Source: Solibaculum_A intestinale (GTDB lineage Bacteria; Bacillota; Clostridia; Oscillospirales; Acutalibacteraceae). Taken from it: a stretch of 64,000 bases of DNA. Shown here piece by piece: positions 17,145-25,584 of the stretch. The DNA lies in assembly GCF_040096205.1 (NCBI RefSeq), contig NZ_JBBMFD010000005.1:74305-138304 (forward strand), in the 5' to 3' direction. The notes under the pieces are model-generated. The model saw only the letters and a list, made by a program, of their open reading frames with translations. It ran no database searches and had not been told where the DNA came from. Numbering within the stretch: the first letter of the stretch is position 1; the number at the start of each line of letters is the position of its first letter. The position numbers and the translations under genes are program-made.

Positions 17145-17951
17145 ATGAATAAGAAAACAAGCCTCTGGTCAAGTATATCCGTTTTGACAACCGCGGTATT
17201 GGCAGTCATGGCATTTATCCGCGGGGACATACAAATCTGGCTGCTGAGCGGTATTTTTGCGGTGTGGGCGGCATGGGCGGCAGTAAAATTCCTGCTTCCT
17301 GCCCTTAAAGCGCAGCGGTACCGCCATATGGCCGGAAAAGCGCGAAAGAAGAAAAAAGGACAGCTTCCAAAGAAAGAACTTTCCGTACCGGATATTTCCG
17401 ATCCGGTCGGCCTTGTCCTGCTCCGTCATGTGAACTTCCGTATTTCGGCGTATTTACAGTCGGCCTATCCGGAAGCGACATGGCAGTGGCTGGAGGAATT
17501 CCCGGAAAAAATCGCCGCGAAAGGCGGGACGGGAAGAATCCGGCTTTATGGCGTACCGGACTTTGATTATGCCGACGTCAGCTTCGATCAGAAAGCGGAT
17601 ATCAGCTGTTCGCTGCTGAAAATTGTGCCGATGGCCGAAGTACAGCAGGGTTCAGGAGAAAAGAAAACCATCCCCCAGCAGCAAACCCCGGCAGATCCGC
17701 AGGTTTGGTATGAGAAGCAGGGGCGGAACGTGCTGGAGGACTTAATCGCCGACCTGCATTCACGCGGCCATCACAGCCTTACAATCCGGGAAAACGGAGA
17801 AATCGCCATCGCGCAGGCGGATTCCGAAATTGTCCGCCCCGCGTTTGAGACTGTGCCGGAGAAGGTTTACTGGCCGAGACTTGTAAAGGTTTTCGAGCGG
17901 GAAGGGCTGGCGGCTGATATTACTGAGGGTGGCATGGTGCTGTCCTGGTGA
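17145..17951 (+). CDS. Membrane protein with soluble C-terminal domain (268 aa)
   Basis: ATG 17145 is chosen because AGAAAGGA at 17129-17135 is well spaced; 17136 is an alternative. Two N-terminal hydrophobic helices (~7-25 and ~32-56, WLLSGIFAVWAAWAAVKFLLP) are followed by a basic stretch (GKARKKKKGQLPKK) and a ~190-residue soluble domain with strands and helices (VGLVLLRHVNFRISAYLQSAYPEATW; ENGEIAIAQADSEIV). The family is not recognised. It recurs in position within the ssb operon, so a role at the membrane in ICE DNA processing is possible but unsupported. Confidence 0.6.
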   Translation: MNKKTSLWSSISVLTTAVLAVMAFIRGDIQIWLLSGIFAVWAAWAAVKFLLPALKAQRYRHMAGKARKKKKGQLPKKELSVPDISDPVGLVLLRHVNFRISAYLQSAYPEATWQWLEEFPEKIAAKGGTGRIRLYGVPDFDYADVSFDQKADISCSLLKIVPMAEVQQGSGEKKTIPQQQTPADPQVWYEKQGRNVLEDLIADLHSRGHHSLTIRENGEIAIAQADSEIVRPAFETVPEKVYWPRLVKVFEREGLAADITEGGMVLSW

Positions 17952-17984
17952 AAAGGCAAATCAGGAGGAAAGGAGTGACGGAGA

Positions 17985-18386
17985 ATGAAATCCGGACTGA
18001 CAATCCAGGAGCTGGCGGCGGATGACCGCGCTTTTCTGCTGAAGATTCGCGATACCGTTCTTACGGCGGTAAACGAAGCTAATTTCAGCCGGGTTGTCGA
18101 AATGATGCAGGAAGCGGCAAACGCGAAGATGAATACAGCGAATGTGCCGGAAGTAGTCCGTCTGGCAAGCCGTGATTTCGGTATTACGGACGAAGAACAT
18201 CCCGGCGTATTGCAGCATCTGATCGAGGGCAGGGACCTGACGCTTTACGGGCTTGCCAACGCGGTTACACGGTACAGCCAGGATGTGGAAAGCTATGACC
18301 GTGCGACGGATTTGGAAAGCATCGGCTACAATATCCTGTCGATGCCTGCGAAAAGATGGAACAGTATCAACCAGATGGCGGCGTGA
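17985..18386 (+). CDS. Small protein resembling the C-terminal part of DUF932
   Basis: This 133-residue protein has helical N-terminal residues. The C-terminal part YGLANAVTRYSQDVESYDRATDLESIGYNILSM matches the pattern that closes DUF932 (phage/plasmid-like) proteins. Those are usually ~300 residues, so this is either a stand-alone C-terminal domain or a trimmed relative. The ribosome site is AGGAAAGGAG upstream of ATG 17985. DUF932 proteins are common on mobile elements near recombination genes; no enzymatic function is known to me. Confidence 0.5.
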   Translation: MKSGLTIQELAADDRAFLLKIRDTVLTAVNEANFSRVVEMMQEAANAKMNTANVPEVVRLASRDFGITDEEHPGVLQHLIEGRDLTLYGLANAVTRYSQDVESYDRATDLESIGYNILSMPAKRWNSINQMAA

Positions 18387-18421
18387 CGGCTGCCATAACA
18401 AATGATTAGGAGGATCTGATT

Positions 18422-19255
18422 ATGACTTACAACAACGAAAACGCTTTGGCAGAGGTCAAAAACTTCACCCTTCCCGCCATGATTGAGAGCGATTTTTCCA
18501 ATGAAGAGCTGTCCGAGGATTTTGACGGCTTGCAGATGAGTTTCCAGCGTGTGAAAATCCCTGCCGGGGGTACGCTCCAGTTTGAGATACCCGGAGACGA
18601 TCCTGAGAACCCGGATTATGAGAAGACGCTGAGAGGCATTATCGTTTACAACCATCAGGCCGGCGCTTACTGGCCGGAGGGTTCGGAATACGACGATAAC
18701 GTAGCCCCTTTGTGTTCTTCTGTAGACGGAAAACTGGGGATTGGAACGCCAGGAGGCGCCTGCGCCCTGTGCGAACTGAATAAATTCGGCACAGACGGAA
18801 AAGGCAAGGCGTGCAAGAATATGCGGCATCTGTATATCCTTCGCAGCGGAGAATATATGCCGATCCTTCTGTCTCTCCCGCCTACAAGCATCCGTCCGTT
18901 CAGCGATTTTATGAACGTATCTTTCGTTTCCCGGCGCCGCCCCGCCTGGAGCAGCGTTGTGGAGATCGGGCTGAAGCGGGTAGACAACGGCTCGAATACC
19001 TACAGTGTGGCGACATTCCGGAAGCTGTATGACTTTTCGGGGGAAGAACTGGCGCAGGTGAAGCACTATGCGGATAATTTCCGGGAGCAGGTTAAAATGA
19101 TGCTCCAGCAGCGTGCCGCGGATTCAGAAACGCGGATGGAACCGGAGGGCGTATATGAGCAGGATTCCCGTTATTCAACAGTGGAGAGCGGGGAGCATTT
19201 TGCAATTTCCGGACCAGGGACAATCGACGGGGAGCGGGAAGCTTTGCCGGCATAA
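18422..19255 (+). CDS. Putative second ssDNA-binding/phage-type protein with zinc knuckle and SSB-like tail
   Basis: This 277-residue protein starts at ATG 18422 behind AGGAGG. The N-terminal half is beta-rich (FQRVKIPAGGTLQFEIPG, RGIIVYNHQAGAYWP). A Cys cluster, C(SSVDGKLG...)CALCELNKFGTDGKGKAC, followed by KNMRHLYIL, is a metal-knuckle type I associate with phage ssDNA-binding or DNA-metabolism proteins (weak recollection). The C-terminal ~40 residues are disordered and end TIDGEREALPA, almost the same as the SSB tail. I infer it binds ssDNA or a shared partner of SSB. It lies in the ssb operon before a terminator. Confidence 0.5.
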   Translation: MTYNNENALAEVKNFTLPAMIESDFSNEELSEDFDGLQMSFQRVKIPAGGTLQFEIPGDDPENPDYEKTLRGIIVYNHQAGAYWPEGSEYDDNVAPLCSSVDGKLGIGTPGGACALCELNKFGTDGKGKACKNMRHLYILRSGEYMPILLSLPPTSIRPFSDFMNVSFVSRRRPAWSSVVEIGLKRVDNGSNTYSVATFRKLYDFSGEELAQVKHYADNFREQVKMMLQQRAADSETRMEPEGVYEQDSRYSTVESGEHFAISGPGTIDGEREALPA

Positions 19256-19299
19256 AGAAAATCATGCGCGCGGCCTGCCGTGCGGAAAGTACAAGGAGA

Positions 19300-19337
19300 G
19301 GATACTGCCGATTGAAGTTGGCAGTGTCCCTTTCTCT
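19300..19337 (+). terminator. Intrinsic terminator
   Basis: GGATACTGCC (19300-19309) pairs with GGCAGTGTCC (19320-19329; one G-T), then a T-rich tail. Confidence 0.65.
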
Positions 19338-19353
19338 TTTTGGAGGGATAAAA

Positions 19354-19896
19354 ATGACAATGAAAACATTGACGGACGAACAGCGTAAATTCGCTGAAGA
19401 AAACCATGACCTGGTGTATACGTTCCTAAATGAGAACAGACTGCCGACGGTCCAGTATTACGACGTTGTGATCTTTGGCTATTTGCGGGCAGTACAGGAG
19501 TATTGCGGGAACCCAAAGCTGCAAAAGTATAAATTTGCTACTGTGGCATGGAAAAAGATGCTGTGCGCCCTGAAAGATTATTATAAGCATATGGCTAAGG
19601 ATATCCTGTTTCAGGAGGATACGGTTCATATTGATGATATGAATGCTAAACATATCCATACCCCACTGGAAAATATAGCCGTCAATCAGGACGAACTGAT
19701 GACGCAGATGGAAACGGAACTGATTCTCCACGCGCTGGCAAAGAGGCTGCCGTCCAGGGAAATGCGGATTATCCGCATGAAGGTGGATGGCGCCGGTATG
19801 CATGATATTGCGAAGGCGGAGCATATTACTTTCCATGAGATTAAGCGGCTCCTGGCCGGGGCATATGATACGGTTATTCAGGTTTTGCTGGGATAA
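19354..19896 (+). CDS. Sigma factor-like protein (180 aa)
   Basis: ATG 19354 follows TTGGAGGGA. The N-terminal part (LTDEQRKFAEENHDLVYTFLNENRL, YYDVVIFGYLRAVQEYC, YKFATVAWKKMLCALKDYYKH) follows the sigma region 2 layout. The end (MRIIRMKVDGAGMHDIAKAEHITFHEIKRLLAGAYDTV) is a region 4-type HTH, slightly degenerate. It is most likely an alternative sigma factor or sigma-derived regulator of ICE genes. It is similar in plan to, but clearly different in sequence from, the protein at 12523-13137. Confidence 0.65.
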   Translation: MTMKTLTDEQRKFAEENHDLVYTFLNENRLPTVQYYDVVIFGYLRAVQEYCGNPKLQKYKFATVAWKKMLCALKDYYKHMAKDILFQEDTVHIDDMNAKHIHTPLENIAVNQDELMTQMETELILHALAKRLPSREMRIIRMKVDGAGMHDIAKAEHITFHEIKRLLAGAYDTVIQVLLG

Positions 19897-19922
19897 GAAA
19901 GAGTAAGGAGGTCAAGACAAGA

Positions 19923-20156
19923 ATGATGAAAAAGCATGTTTCCTTGAGCGGACGTCTTCTCTTCCCTTTAAAAGAGGGACAGTGCGCATTGATTCAGCGC
20001 GGAGGCGGCGTCATCCGCACCTCGCGGGTTGTTGAGATTTTGGAAGTTACCGACATATCCGTCAGGTTTGAAACCATGAATACGGTTTATCTGGTGTCAA
20101 CGGCCCCAGTGCCAGGCGCGGCGGCAGCCCCGCTGGAACTGCGTATGTGCGCGTAA
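19923..20156 (+). CDS. Small hypothetical protein (77 aa)
   Basis: AAGGAGG at 19905-19911 precedes the ATG. The sequence is beta-rich (RLLFPLKEGQCALIQRGGGVIRTSRVVEIL, SVRFETMNTVYLVSTA), like a small SH3/OB-like barrel, with an Ala/Pro tail. No signal peptide. The family is not recognised. A strong terminator follows. Confidence 0.55.
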   Translation: MMKKHVSLSGRLLFPLKEGQCALIQRGGGVIRTSRVVEILEVTDISVRFETMNTVYLVSTAPVPGAAAAPLELRMCA

Positions 20157-20180
20157 TCCGGGATAATGAAAAGACAACAG

Positions 20181-20220
20181 GGACAGCATAGCCAAACCGG
20201 CTGTGCTGTCCTTTCATTTT
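20181..20220 (+). terminator. Strong intrinsic terminator
   Basis: A 13-bp stem, 20181-20193 with 20199-20211 (one G-T), with a CTTTCATTTTT tail. Confidence 0.8.
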
Positions 20221-20252
20221 TCTTAACAGAATTAAAGAAAGGATTTTGATTT

Positions 20253-21161
20253 ATGAACGCTTTAGATAAGCTGGACGCGGTGCAGGTCAGCGCGGACAAC
20301 CGGATTTCGGAAACGGACCGGAAGTTCTGCGAGGCGCATCAGGCGGCGTATGTGGACGCCAAAGCTTCATTAAGCGAATTGGAGTATATGTGGACAGATA
20401 TCGTTAATCGTCAGGCAGAAACCTTAAAGCCGATTGAGGAAATCTGGAACAATGTGCAGAGATATATCCATCTCCCCCATTTTTCTGAACAGGATATCCG
20501 GAATCAGCTGGAAGAACTGAATGAGCTGTTTATTTCCAACCTGGTGCGATATTTTAATCACAGCTATAACGTATCTCTTGACTCTAATACCGTCATTGAT
20601 GTGTTGCTGCCGCATAAACCCAAAAGCGATTACCACTCTCCGAATACAGAAGCGATAGCAGGATATCATCAAAAGCTGCGCTCTATGGAGGTAGACTACA
20701 AAGACGTGCTGGATCAGATTTTTATTCAGCTCGGAGGCCGGACCTTTCTGGAACGGGCGCTGGATGAAATCAAGGAAGCGTGCCATAAGGCAGCCTGGTG
20801 TACTTATACCGGTAAGGCAGAGTACGAACTGAAAAGCGATACGATCCGGTTTACCTATGGCTGCCGCTTTGAAAGTATGTTTGGTAAATGGGAGCTGAAT
20901 GACAAAATGAAAAGCATCCTGATAGGACTGGCATATTTTGAAACAGGGACGTTTGGATATTATCCCGCGGCTATCTCCAAGCTCCTTGGCTGGAGCTATC
21001 GGGAAGACCCAGTTGTCATTTTTTCTAATTACACGAAGCTCCAATCGCTGCGGATGTTTAAGAATGGCCGCGTAGATATCAAATTCAAAAGCAAGGACTA
21101 TGCAGGCCGGTTTGTTTCCGAGTTTCTTGGCTCTTGTCCGCTGATGGAGGTGAAGAAATGA
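20253..21161 (+). CDS. DUF4942-type protein
   Basis: This 302-residue protein starts with AGAAAGGA ahead of ATG 20253. It is largely helical, with the C-terminal pattern LQSLRMFKNGRVDIKFKSKDYAGRFVSEFLG. That pattern is characteristic of DUF4942 proteins, which often stand beside or fused to DNA methyltransferases on phages and ICEs. Here the stop overlaps the start of the methyltransferase-helicase gene (ATGA), so the two proteins are made together and probably work together. No catalytic motif is visible; a substrate-recognition or structural role is plausible. Confidence 0.7.
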   Translation: MNALDKLDAVQVSADNRISETDRKFCEAHQAAYVDAKASLSELEYMWTDIVNRQAETLKPIEEIWNNVQRYIHLPHFSEQDIRNQLEELNELFISNLVRYFNHSYNVSLDSNTVIDVLLPHKPKSDYHSPNTEAIAGYHQKLRSMEVDYKDVLDQIFIQLGGRTFLERALDEIKEACHKAAWCTYTGKAEYELKSDTIRFTYGCRFESMFGKWELNDKMKSILIGLAYFETGTFGYYPAAISKLLGWSYREDPVVIFSNYTKLQSLRMFKNGRVDIKFKSKDYAGRFVSEFLGSCPLMEVKK

Positions 21162-24100
21162 AATACGCGGTTTGCGATACCGCTGTACCGCAGGAAAGAC
21201 GGCAGGAAACCAATGAAAAGCTGCTGTATCTGATTGATAGCGGCAAAGCTGGTGAGTATGGGATCAGCGGCGGCGATATCTATAACCTGTATACCGGTGA
21301 CGGCGGCCTGCACGGACTGCGCCGGCAGGATTACGAAAATTACGCTTCGTACAGCGAGGCCAAGAAAGAAATCGAGAACGGGCAGTTTTTCACCCCTCCG
21401 CTGCTTTGCCGTCTGGTTGCGGAAGCATTGTCCCCGCCGCCGGACGCGGCTGTGGCTGACCTGACCTGCGGCGCGGGGGCCTTTTTCAATTTCATGCCGG
21501 CAGAAAACAATCTGTACGGCTGTGAGCTGGACATTAAGGCATATAAAGTGGCGGGATATCTCTATCCTCATGCGAATCTGGTGAACGGCGACATCCGTTC
21601 CTACCAACCGCCCGTCCGCTTTGATTATGTGGTCGGGAACCCGCCGTATAACCTGCGGTGGTGGGTAGACGACGGGGAGAAAATCCTTTCACAGCTCTAT
21701 TACTGCCGGAAAGCGGCGGAACTGCTAAAGCCGTTTGGAATTCTGGCGATGATTGTCCCCGCGTCCTTTTTGTCGGATGATTTTTCCGATGGAACATCTA
21801 TCCGGGAGATGGAAGAACGCTTCAGCTTTTTGGGGCATGTGGCTTTGCCTTCGAACGCTTTTTCTTTTTTGGGAGTGCGGCATTATCCGATTAAGCTGCA
21901 ATTCTGGCAGAACCGCGGTGAAGGCATTGAGGTACAGCCGTATCACATCAAAGTGAATCGGTTTTTAACCGCCGGCTTTGATTGTGGGAAAGAAGCGGAA
22001 TGGATTTCTGAACATCTTCTGCAAGGCGCTATTAAGCTGCTGAAAAAGAACCGTTATTCCGCGGTGCGGGAACTGGCAAAGGAAAAAGAGCTGTCGGAGG
22101 GATTTCTATACCAGGTACAGAAAATGCTCTATCAGATAAAGTGCCATCCGAAGCTGAAGGAAAGCTATGCTAAGTGCTACGAGTATTTTTACCGGTTCTG
22201 CACGGAGACGCAGCCCAAGGATATGAAGTACGAGGAATGGGCAAAAAAGAGGCTGACGGAGGCCAAAGTGCTTGCCTGTCTGAAACGCACCCTTCAAAAG
22301 CAGAACGCCCGGCCGCCGCAGGACAAGATCGCCTTGGTGAAGCGGGACTATGATTTTATTTATAAGGGCTACAGCGGCAAGGCGCGCCGGCAGATTCCAG
22401 AGGAAAAACGGGCGCCTGTCCCGATGTATGAAATTGTTTCTTCAGACGGCGCGTGGGAATTTCCCGGTTATGAACGCCTGGTGAGAAAAAAACAGCGGGA
22501 ATACGTCGGCCAAAACCGGCCCTTTGCCACTATGGAGGAGGATCCGGAGATTGGCGCGTGGCTGGAAAACTTTCACCTATGGGATGCAGAGAACGAAGAG
22601 GAAATCCGCCTCAACGAGATCCAGCGGCACGATCTAAACCTGATGCTGCAAAAGCGGTACGGGCTGCTCCAATGGGAACAAGGCAGCGGTAAAACGCTGG
22701 CCGGTATCGCCTCGGGGCTATACCGGATGGAAAAGCAGAACGTCCATCATACCTGGGTGATATCCCCTGCCATCTCTATCCGCAACAACTGGGACGAGGT
22801 CTTGCCAAATTATGGCTTGCCCTATGTTTTTGTAGAACGGCTATCAGATTTGGAGAAAATCCAAAAAGGCGATTTTGTCCTCCTTACGCTGAATAAGCTG
22901 GGTACATACCGGCGCCAGATTAAACGGTGGGTGCGGAGGTACGGGCAAAAACTGCACCTTATCTTTGATGAGAGCGATGAGATGACAAACCCTTCCAGCA
23001 TCCGGGCCAAGTCCGTACTGGACTGTTTCCGGCGCTGCCGCTGCAAACTGCTGACAACCGGCACAAGCACACGGAACAATATTTCGGAGTTTGCGCCGCA
23101 GCTGGAGCTGATGTATAACAATTCGGCCAACATGCTGTCATGGAGTCCAAGGATTTACCATTATGAACGCGGCGACGATTTTTTATCCAGCAAGGTGAAT
23201 CCCTATTTTGGACAGCCTATCCCCGCATATAAAGAGGGCTACCGGCTGTTCACAGCCTCCCATCTGCCGGAAAAGATTACCGTATTCGGCGTGGGGCAGC
23301 GCACACAGGACATTTACAACGCGGACGCTCTCAGCGAAATTCTCGGCAAGACGGTCATTACCCGGACCTTTCCGGAAATCGTCGGCAGGGAAATTCGACG
23401 GATTCATCAGGAGCCGGTATCGTTTACCCAAGATGAACGGGCTGTGTATCAAATGGCGATGGAGGAGTTCCGGAAAATGCGGGAAAACTACTTCGCCAGC
23501 ACGGGAAATTCCCGGAAGGACGCCATGATGCGTCTGATGCAGCAGATTACGTTGCTTCTGCGGATCAGCGCGGCGCCGGACACGGTTGTAGAATATCAGG
23601 GCGGCATACCCACCAAAATACGCCGTGTTGTGGAGCTGGCCGGCCAGTTCGAAAATGAAATTATAGCCATAGGCGTCCGGCACAAGGTTGTTTTGGATTC
23701 TTACAAAGCGGCGCTGGAAACAGCGTTCCCGAACCGCGCCGTTTTTGCGGTGACGGGCGGGACAACCAGCTTTGCTCAAAGGCGGAAGCTGCGGAAGACA
23801 TTGAAAGAGAGCGGGAACGGGATTTTGCTGTGTACGCAGCAGAGCCTTCCGTCCAGCGTCAATTTCGAGTATGTGAACAAGGTCATTATTCCGGAGATGC
23901 ACTACAACAACGCCAAAATGAGCCAGTTCTATATGCGGTTTGTCCGCTACAATTCAACGGAATGGAAGGATATTTACTTTGTTACCTATGCGGGAAGCAT
24001 TGAATCCAACCTGATGCAGATGGTGATGGCAAAGGAGAAAATCAATTTATTTATGAAAGGCCAGGATACAAACCTGGACGAAATCTATGATCGTTTCGGC

Positions 24101-24193
24101 GTGGATTATGACCTTCTTTCGCTGCTCATGTATCGTGAGCAGGATGAAGAAGGGAATTTCCATATCCGCTGGGGCGAACAGCAAATAGCATGA
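21158..24193 (+). CDS. N6-adenine methyltransferase - SNF2-like helicase fusion
   Basis: This 1011-residue protein starts at ATG 21158, coupled to DUF4942. Residues ~75-250 form an N6 methyltransferase: SAM motif I DLTCGAGAFFNF (~101-112) and catalytic NPPY (161-164). Residues ~490-1000 form a superfamily 2 helicase: Q-like region NLMLQKRYGLLQWEQGSGKT with Walker A (~506-514), DESD box (LIFDESDEM, ~602), motif III-like LLTTGTSTRN, and C-terminal lobe motifs ending SQFYMRFVRYNS. I see no nuclease domain, unlike type ISP restriction enzymes. Methylase-helicase fusions without nuclease on mobile elements (for example DarB of phage P1) protect the entering DNA from restriction; I infer a similar role. 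Confidence 0.8.
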   Translation: MKYAVCDTAVPQERRQETNEKLLYLIDSGKAGEYGISGGDIYNLYTGDGGLHGLRRQDYENYASYSEAKKEIENGQFFTPPLLCRLVAEALSPPPDAAVADLTCGAGAFFNFMPAENNLYGCELDIKAYKVAGYLYPHANLVNGDIRSYQPPVRFDYVVGNPPYNLRWWVDDGEKILSQLYYCRKAAELLKPFGILAMIVPASFLSDDFSDGTSIREMEERFSFLGHVALPSNAFSFLGVRHYPIKLQFWQNRGEGIEVQPYHIKVNRFLTAGFDCGKEAEWISEHLLQGAIKLLKKNRYSAVRELAKEKELSEGFLYQVQKMLYQIKCHPKLKESYAKCYEYFYRFCTETQPKDMKYEEWAKKRLTEAKVLACLKRTLQKQNARPPQDKIALVKRDYDFIYKGYSGKARRQIPEEKRAPVPMYEIVSSDGAWEFPGYERLVRKKQREYVGQNRPFATMEEDPEIGAWLENFHLWDAENEEEIRLNEIQRHDLNLMLQKRYGLLQWEQGSGKTLAGIASGLYRMEKQNVHHTWVISPAISIRNNWDEVLPNYGLPYVFVERLSDLEKIQKGDFVLLTLNKLGTYRRQIKRWVRRYGQKLHLIFDESDEMTNPSSIRAKSVLDCFRRCRCKLLTTGTSTRNNISEFAPQLELMYNNSANMLSWSPRIYHYERGDDFLSSKVNPYFGQPIPAYKEGYRLFTASHLPEKITVFGVGQRTQDIYNADALSEILGKTVITRTFPEIVGREIRRIHQEPVSFTQDERAVYQMAMEEFRKMRENYFASTGNSRKDAMMRLMQQITLLLRISAAPDTVVEYQGGIPTKIRRVVELAGQFENEIIAIGVRHKVVLDSYKAALETAFPNRAVFAVTGGTTSFAQRRKLRKTLKESGNGILLCTQQSLPSSVNFEYVNKVIIPEMHYNNAKMSQFYMRFVRYNSTEWKDIYFVTYAGSIESNLMQMVMAKEKINLFMKGQDTNLDEIYDRFGVDYDLLSLLMYREQDEEGNFHIRWGEQQIA

Positions 24194-24218
24194 TATTTAC
24201 AGAAAGGATGAATCTACA

Positions 24219-24632
24219 ATGCGAGACTTATTATTCCGTGGGCAAACCCGCAGAAAAGGGGAAAGAGTTCTTATGAACGGCAAGCCCATAGATGCAAATT
24301 GGGTTTACGGCGGTATTTTTCAGGGAAAAGGGGATTTTTCCGTGATTTATACCTATGAGCCAATTAAAAAGATGCCGGTTTATACGGACACAGTGGGACA
24401 ATATGCAGGAATCGATGACAAAAACGGCACGAAGGTTTTTGAGGGTGATATCCTGAAATTGAAGCACCGCTTATACGTGATTGAATGGAAAAGCGGCTGC
24501 TTATATGCTTCCCAGAAGAGTTATTTGAAAGATAGCGTCAGCACGTTCTATAAACCGGTTGACAATCTTATTGCTGAAGGCGCGGGGGTAATCGGAAACA
24601 TCTATGATAATCCGGAACTGCTGGAGGGATGA
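24219..24632 (+). CDS. YopX family protein
   Basis: This 137-residue protein has the YopX signature: DTVGQYAGIDDKNGTKVFEGDILKL followed by a small beta barrel and GNIYDNPELL at the end. The N-terminus RDLLFRGQTRRKGERVLMNGKPIDANWVYG is also typical. YopX proteins occur in phages and mobile elements of Firmicutes; their function is unknown. AGAAAGGATG precedes the ATG. Confidence 0.85.
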   Translation: MRDLLFRGQTRRKGERVLMNGKPIDANWVYGGIFQGKGDFSVIYTYEPIKKMPVYTDTVGQYAGIDDKNGTKVFEGDILKLKHRLYVIEWKSGCLYASQKSYLKDSVSTFYKPVDNLIAEGAGVIGNIYDNPELLEG

Positions 24633-24636
24633 AAAG

Positions 24637-24807
24637 ATGATGGGAAGACTGGAAAAACGCTACTGCTGGATCATGGATATTCTGGCATGGGGGCACGGAA
24701 AGTATACCGAAGAACAGCTCGAAAAGCTGACCATGCCGGAGTTGGCGGAAATTCACAGCCAAGTTTATCATCAGCATCTTGAAGAAATTCAAAGTATCCA
24801 TCTATGA
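24637..24807 (+). CDS. Small hypothetical protein (56 aa)
   Basis: ATG 24637 is preceded by GGAGGG at 24623-24628, inside the end of the YopX gene. The peptide is helical and charged (LEKRYCWIMDILAWGHGKYTEEQLEKL, VYHQHLEEIQSIHL). The family is not recognised. Tight spacing to both neighbours argues that it is translated. Confidence 0.5.
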   Translation: MMGRLEKRYCWIMDILAWGHGKYTEEQLEKLTMPELAEIHSQVYHQHLEEIQSIHL

Positions 24808-24829
24808 TTGAAGAATTGAGGGAATAGAA

Positions 24830-25255
24830 ATGAGATATTACAGTACACAGTGCCCGATTACACCGGGAAGCTATCCGGAGCCGGAAAACAACAAGATAAC
24901 CGAAATCCACAATTATGAGAATAAGACCTATTGTGAGGAAATCGGACGGGAGGCATGGGGATATATTGAATACGCACATCCTCTTCGCCCGGAAGAAGCC
25001 AGTGATTTTGAACTGATTCCAACACCCCGTAAGATAAAGAAAATGAGGTTTATTGGTGTGGACGGCTGGGACCGCATGGTTTTCAAGGATGAAGACGAAT
25101 ATGTGTGGAAATACACGGAGCCGGGAGAACTTCCGATGGAACGTCACGACCTCTTGCATTCATCTACGAACAATGCGCTCGATGGAGAACCGTGCTGGCC
25201 GATGAAGCCGGACATTGACTACCGGATTGAAACAGGCAGCCAAGACACAAAATAA
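24830..25255 (+). CDS. Hypothetical ICE accessory protein (141 aa)
   Basis: ATG 24830 follows a weak GAGGGAA. The protein is soluble and acidic: RYYSTQCPITPGSYPEPENNKITEIHNYENKTYCEEIGREAWGYIEY, then a strand-rich part. Similar openings occur in accessory proteins or large polyvalent proteins of Clostridia ICEs, from memory; I assign no function. It ends ~75 bp before the promoter of the Fic module. Confidence 0.55.
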   Translation: MRYYSTQCPITPGSYPEPENNKITEIHNYENKTYCEEIGREAWGYIEYAHPLRPEEASDFELIPTPRKIKKMRFIGVDGWDRMVFKDEDEYVWKYTEPGELPMERHDLLHSSTNNALDGEPCWPMKPDIDYRIETGSQDTK

Positions 25256-25290
25256 CGGAGATGATTTAACCTGCAAACGCTATTTGTAAA

Positions 25291-25319
25291 TTGACGAATA
25301 GGTTAAAATGTGATATACT
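25291..25319 (+). promoter_or_regulatory. Promoter of zinc-ribbon/Fic module
   Basis: TTGACG (25291-25296), 17-bp spacer, TATACT (25314-25319): five of six in both boxes. It would drive the genes at 25336-26820. Confidence 0.7.
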
Positions 25320-25335
25320 ATGAAAGGAATTGAAA

Positions 25336-25584
25336 ATGGATAATAAGGATATACCGACATGCCCATTCTGCGAACAACTTGAAAAGTTCAAGCAGACAGA
25401 GGCTGAATATATGGAAATGCGGCGCGGTCAATCAGGTAAAGCAACGGCGAGATATAAATCTGCCTTGATACATGAATTATATTATGATGGCTACTGCTGC
25501 GGCAGTACGGCATATTATACGGAAAAAATGAATTATTGTCCCGTGTGTGGGATCAAATTGAAAGCGGGTAATACAGATGGATAA
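25336..25584 (+). CDS. Small zinc-ribbon protein
   Basis: This 82-residue protein starts at ATG 25336 (GAAAGGAA upstream). A CPFC pair near the N-terminus and a CPVCG pair near the C-terminus form a probable zinc ribbon, with a helical middle (ALIHELYYDGYCCGSTAYYTEKMN). Function unknown. It overlaps the Fic-antitoxin-like gene by 8 bp, so it may be part of the same unit. Confidence 0.6.
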   Translation: MDNKDIPTCPFCEQLEKFKQTEAEYMEMRRGQSGKATARYKSALIHELYYDGYCCGSTAYYTEKMNYCPVCGIKLKAGNTDG

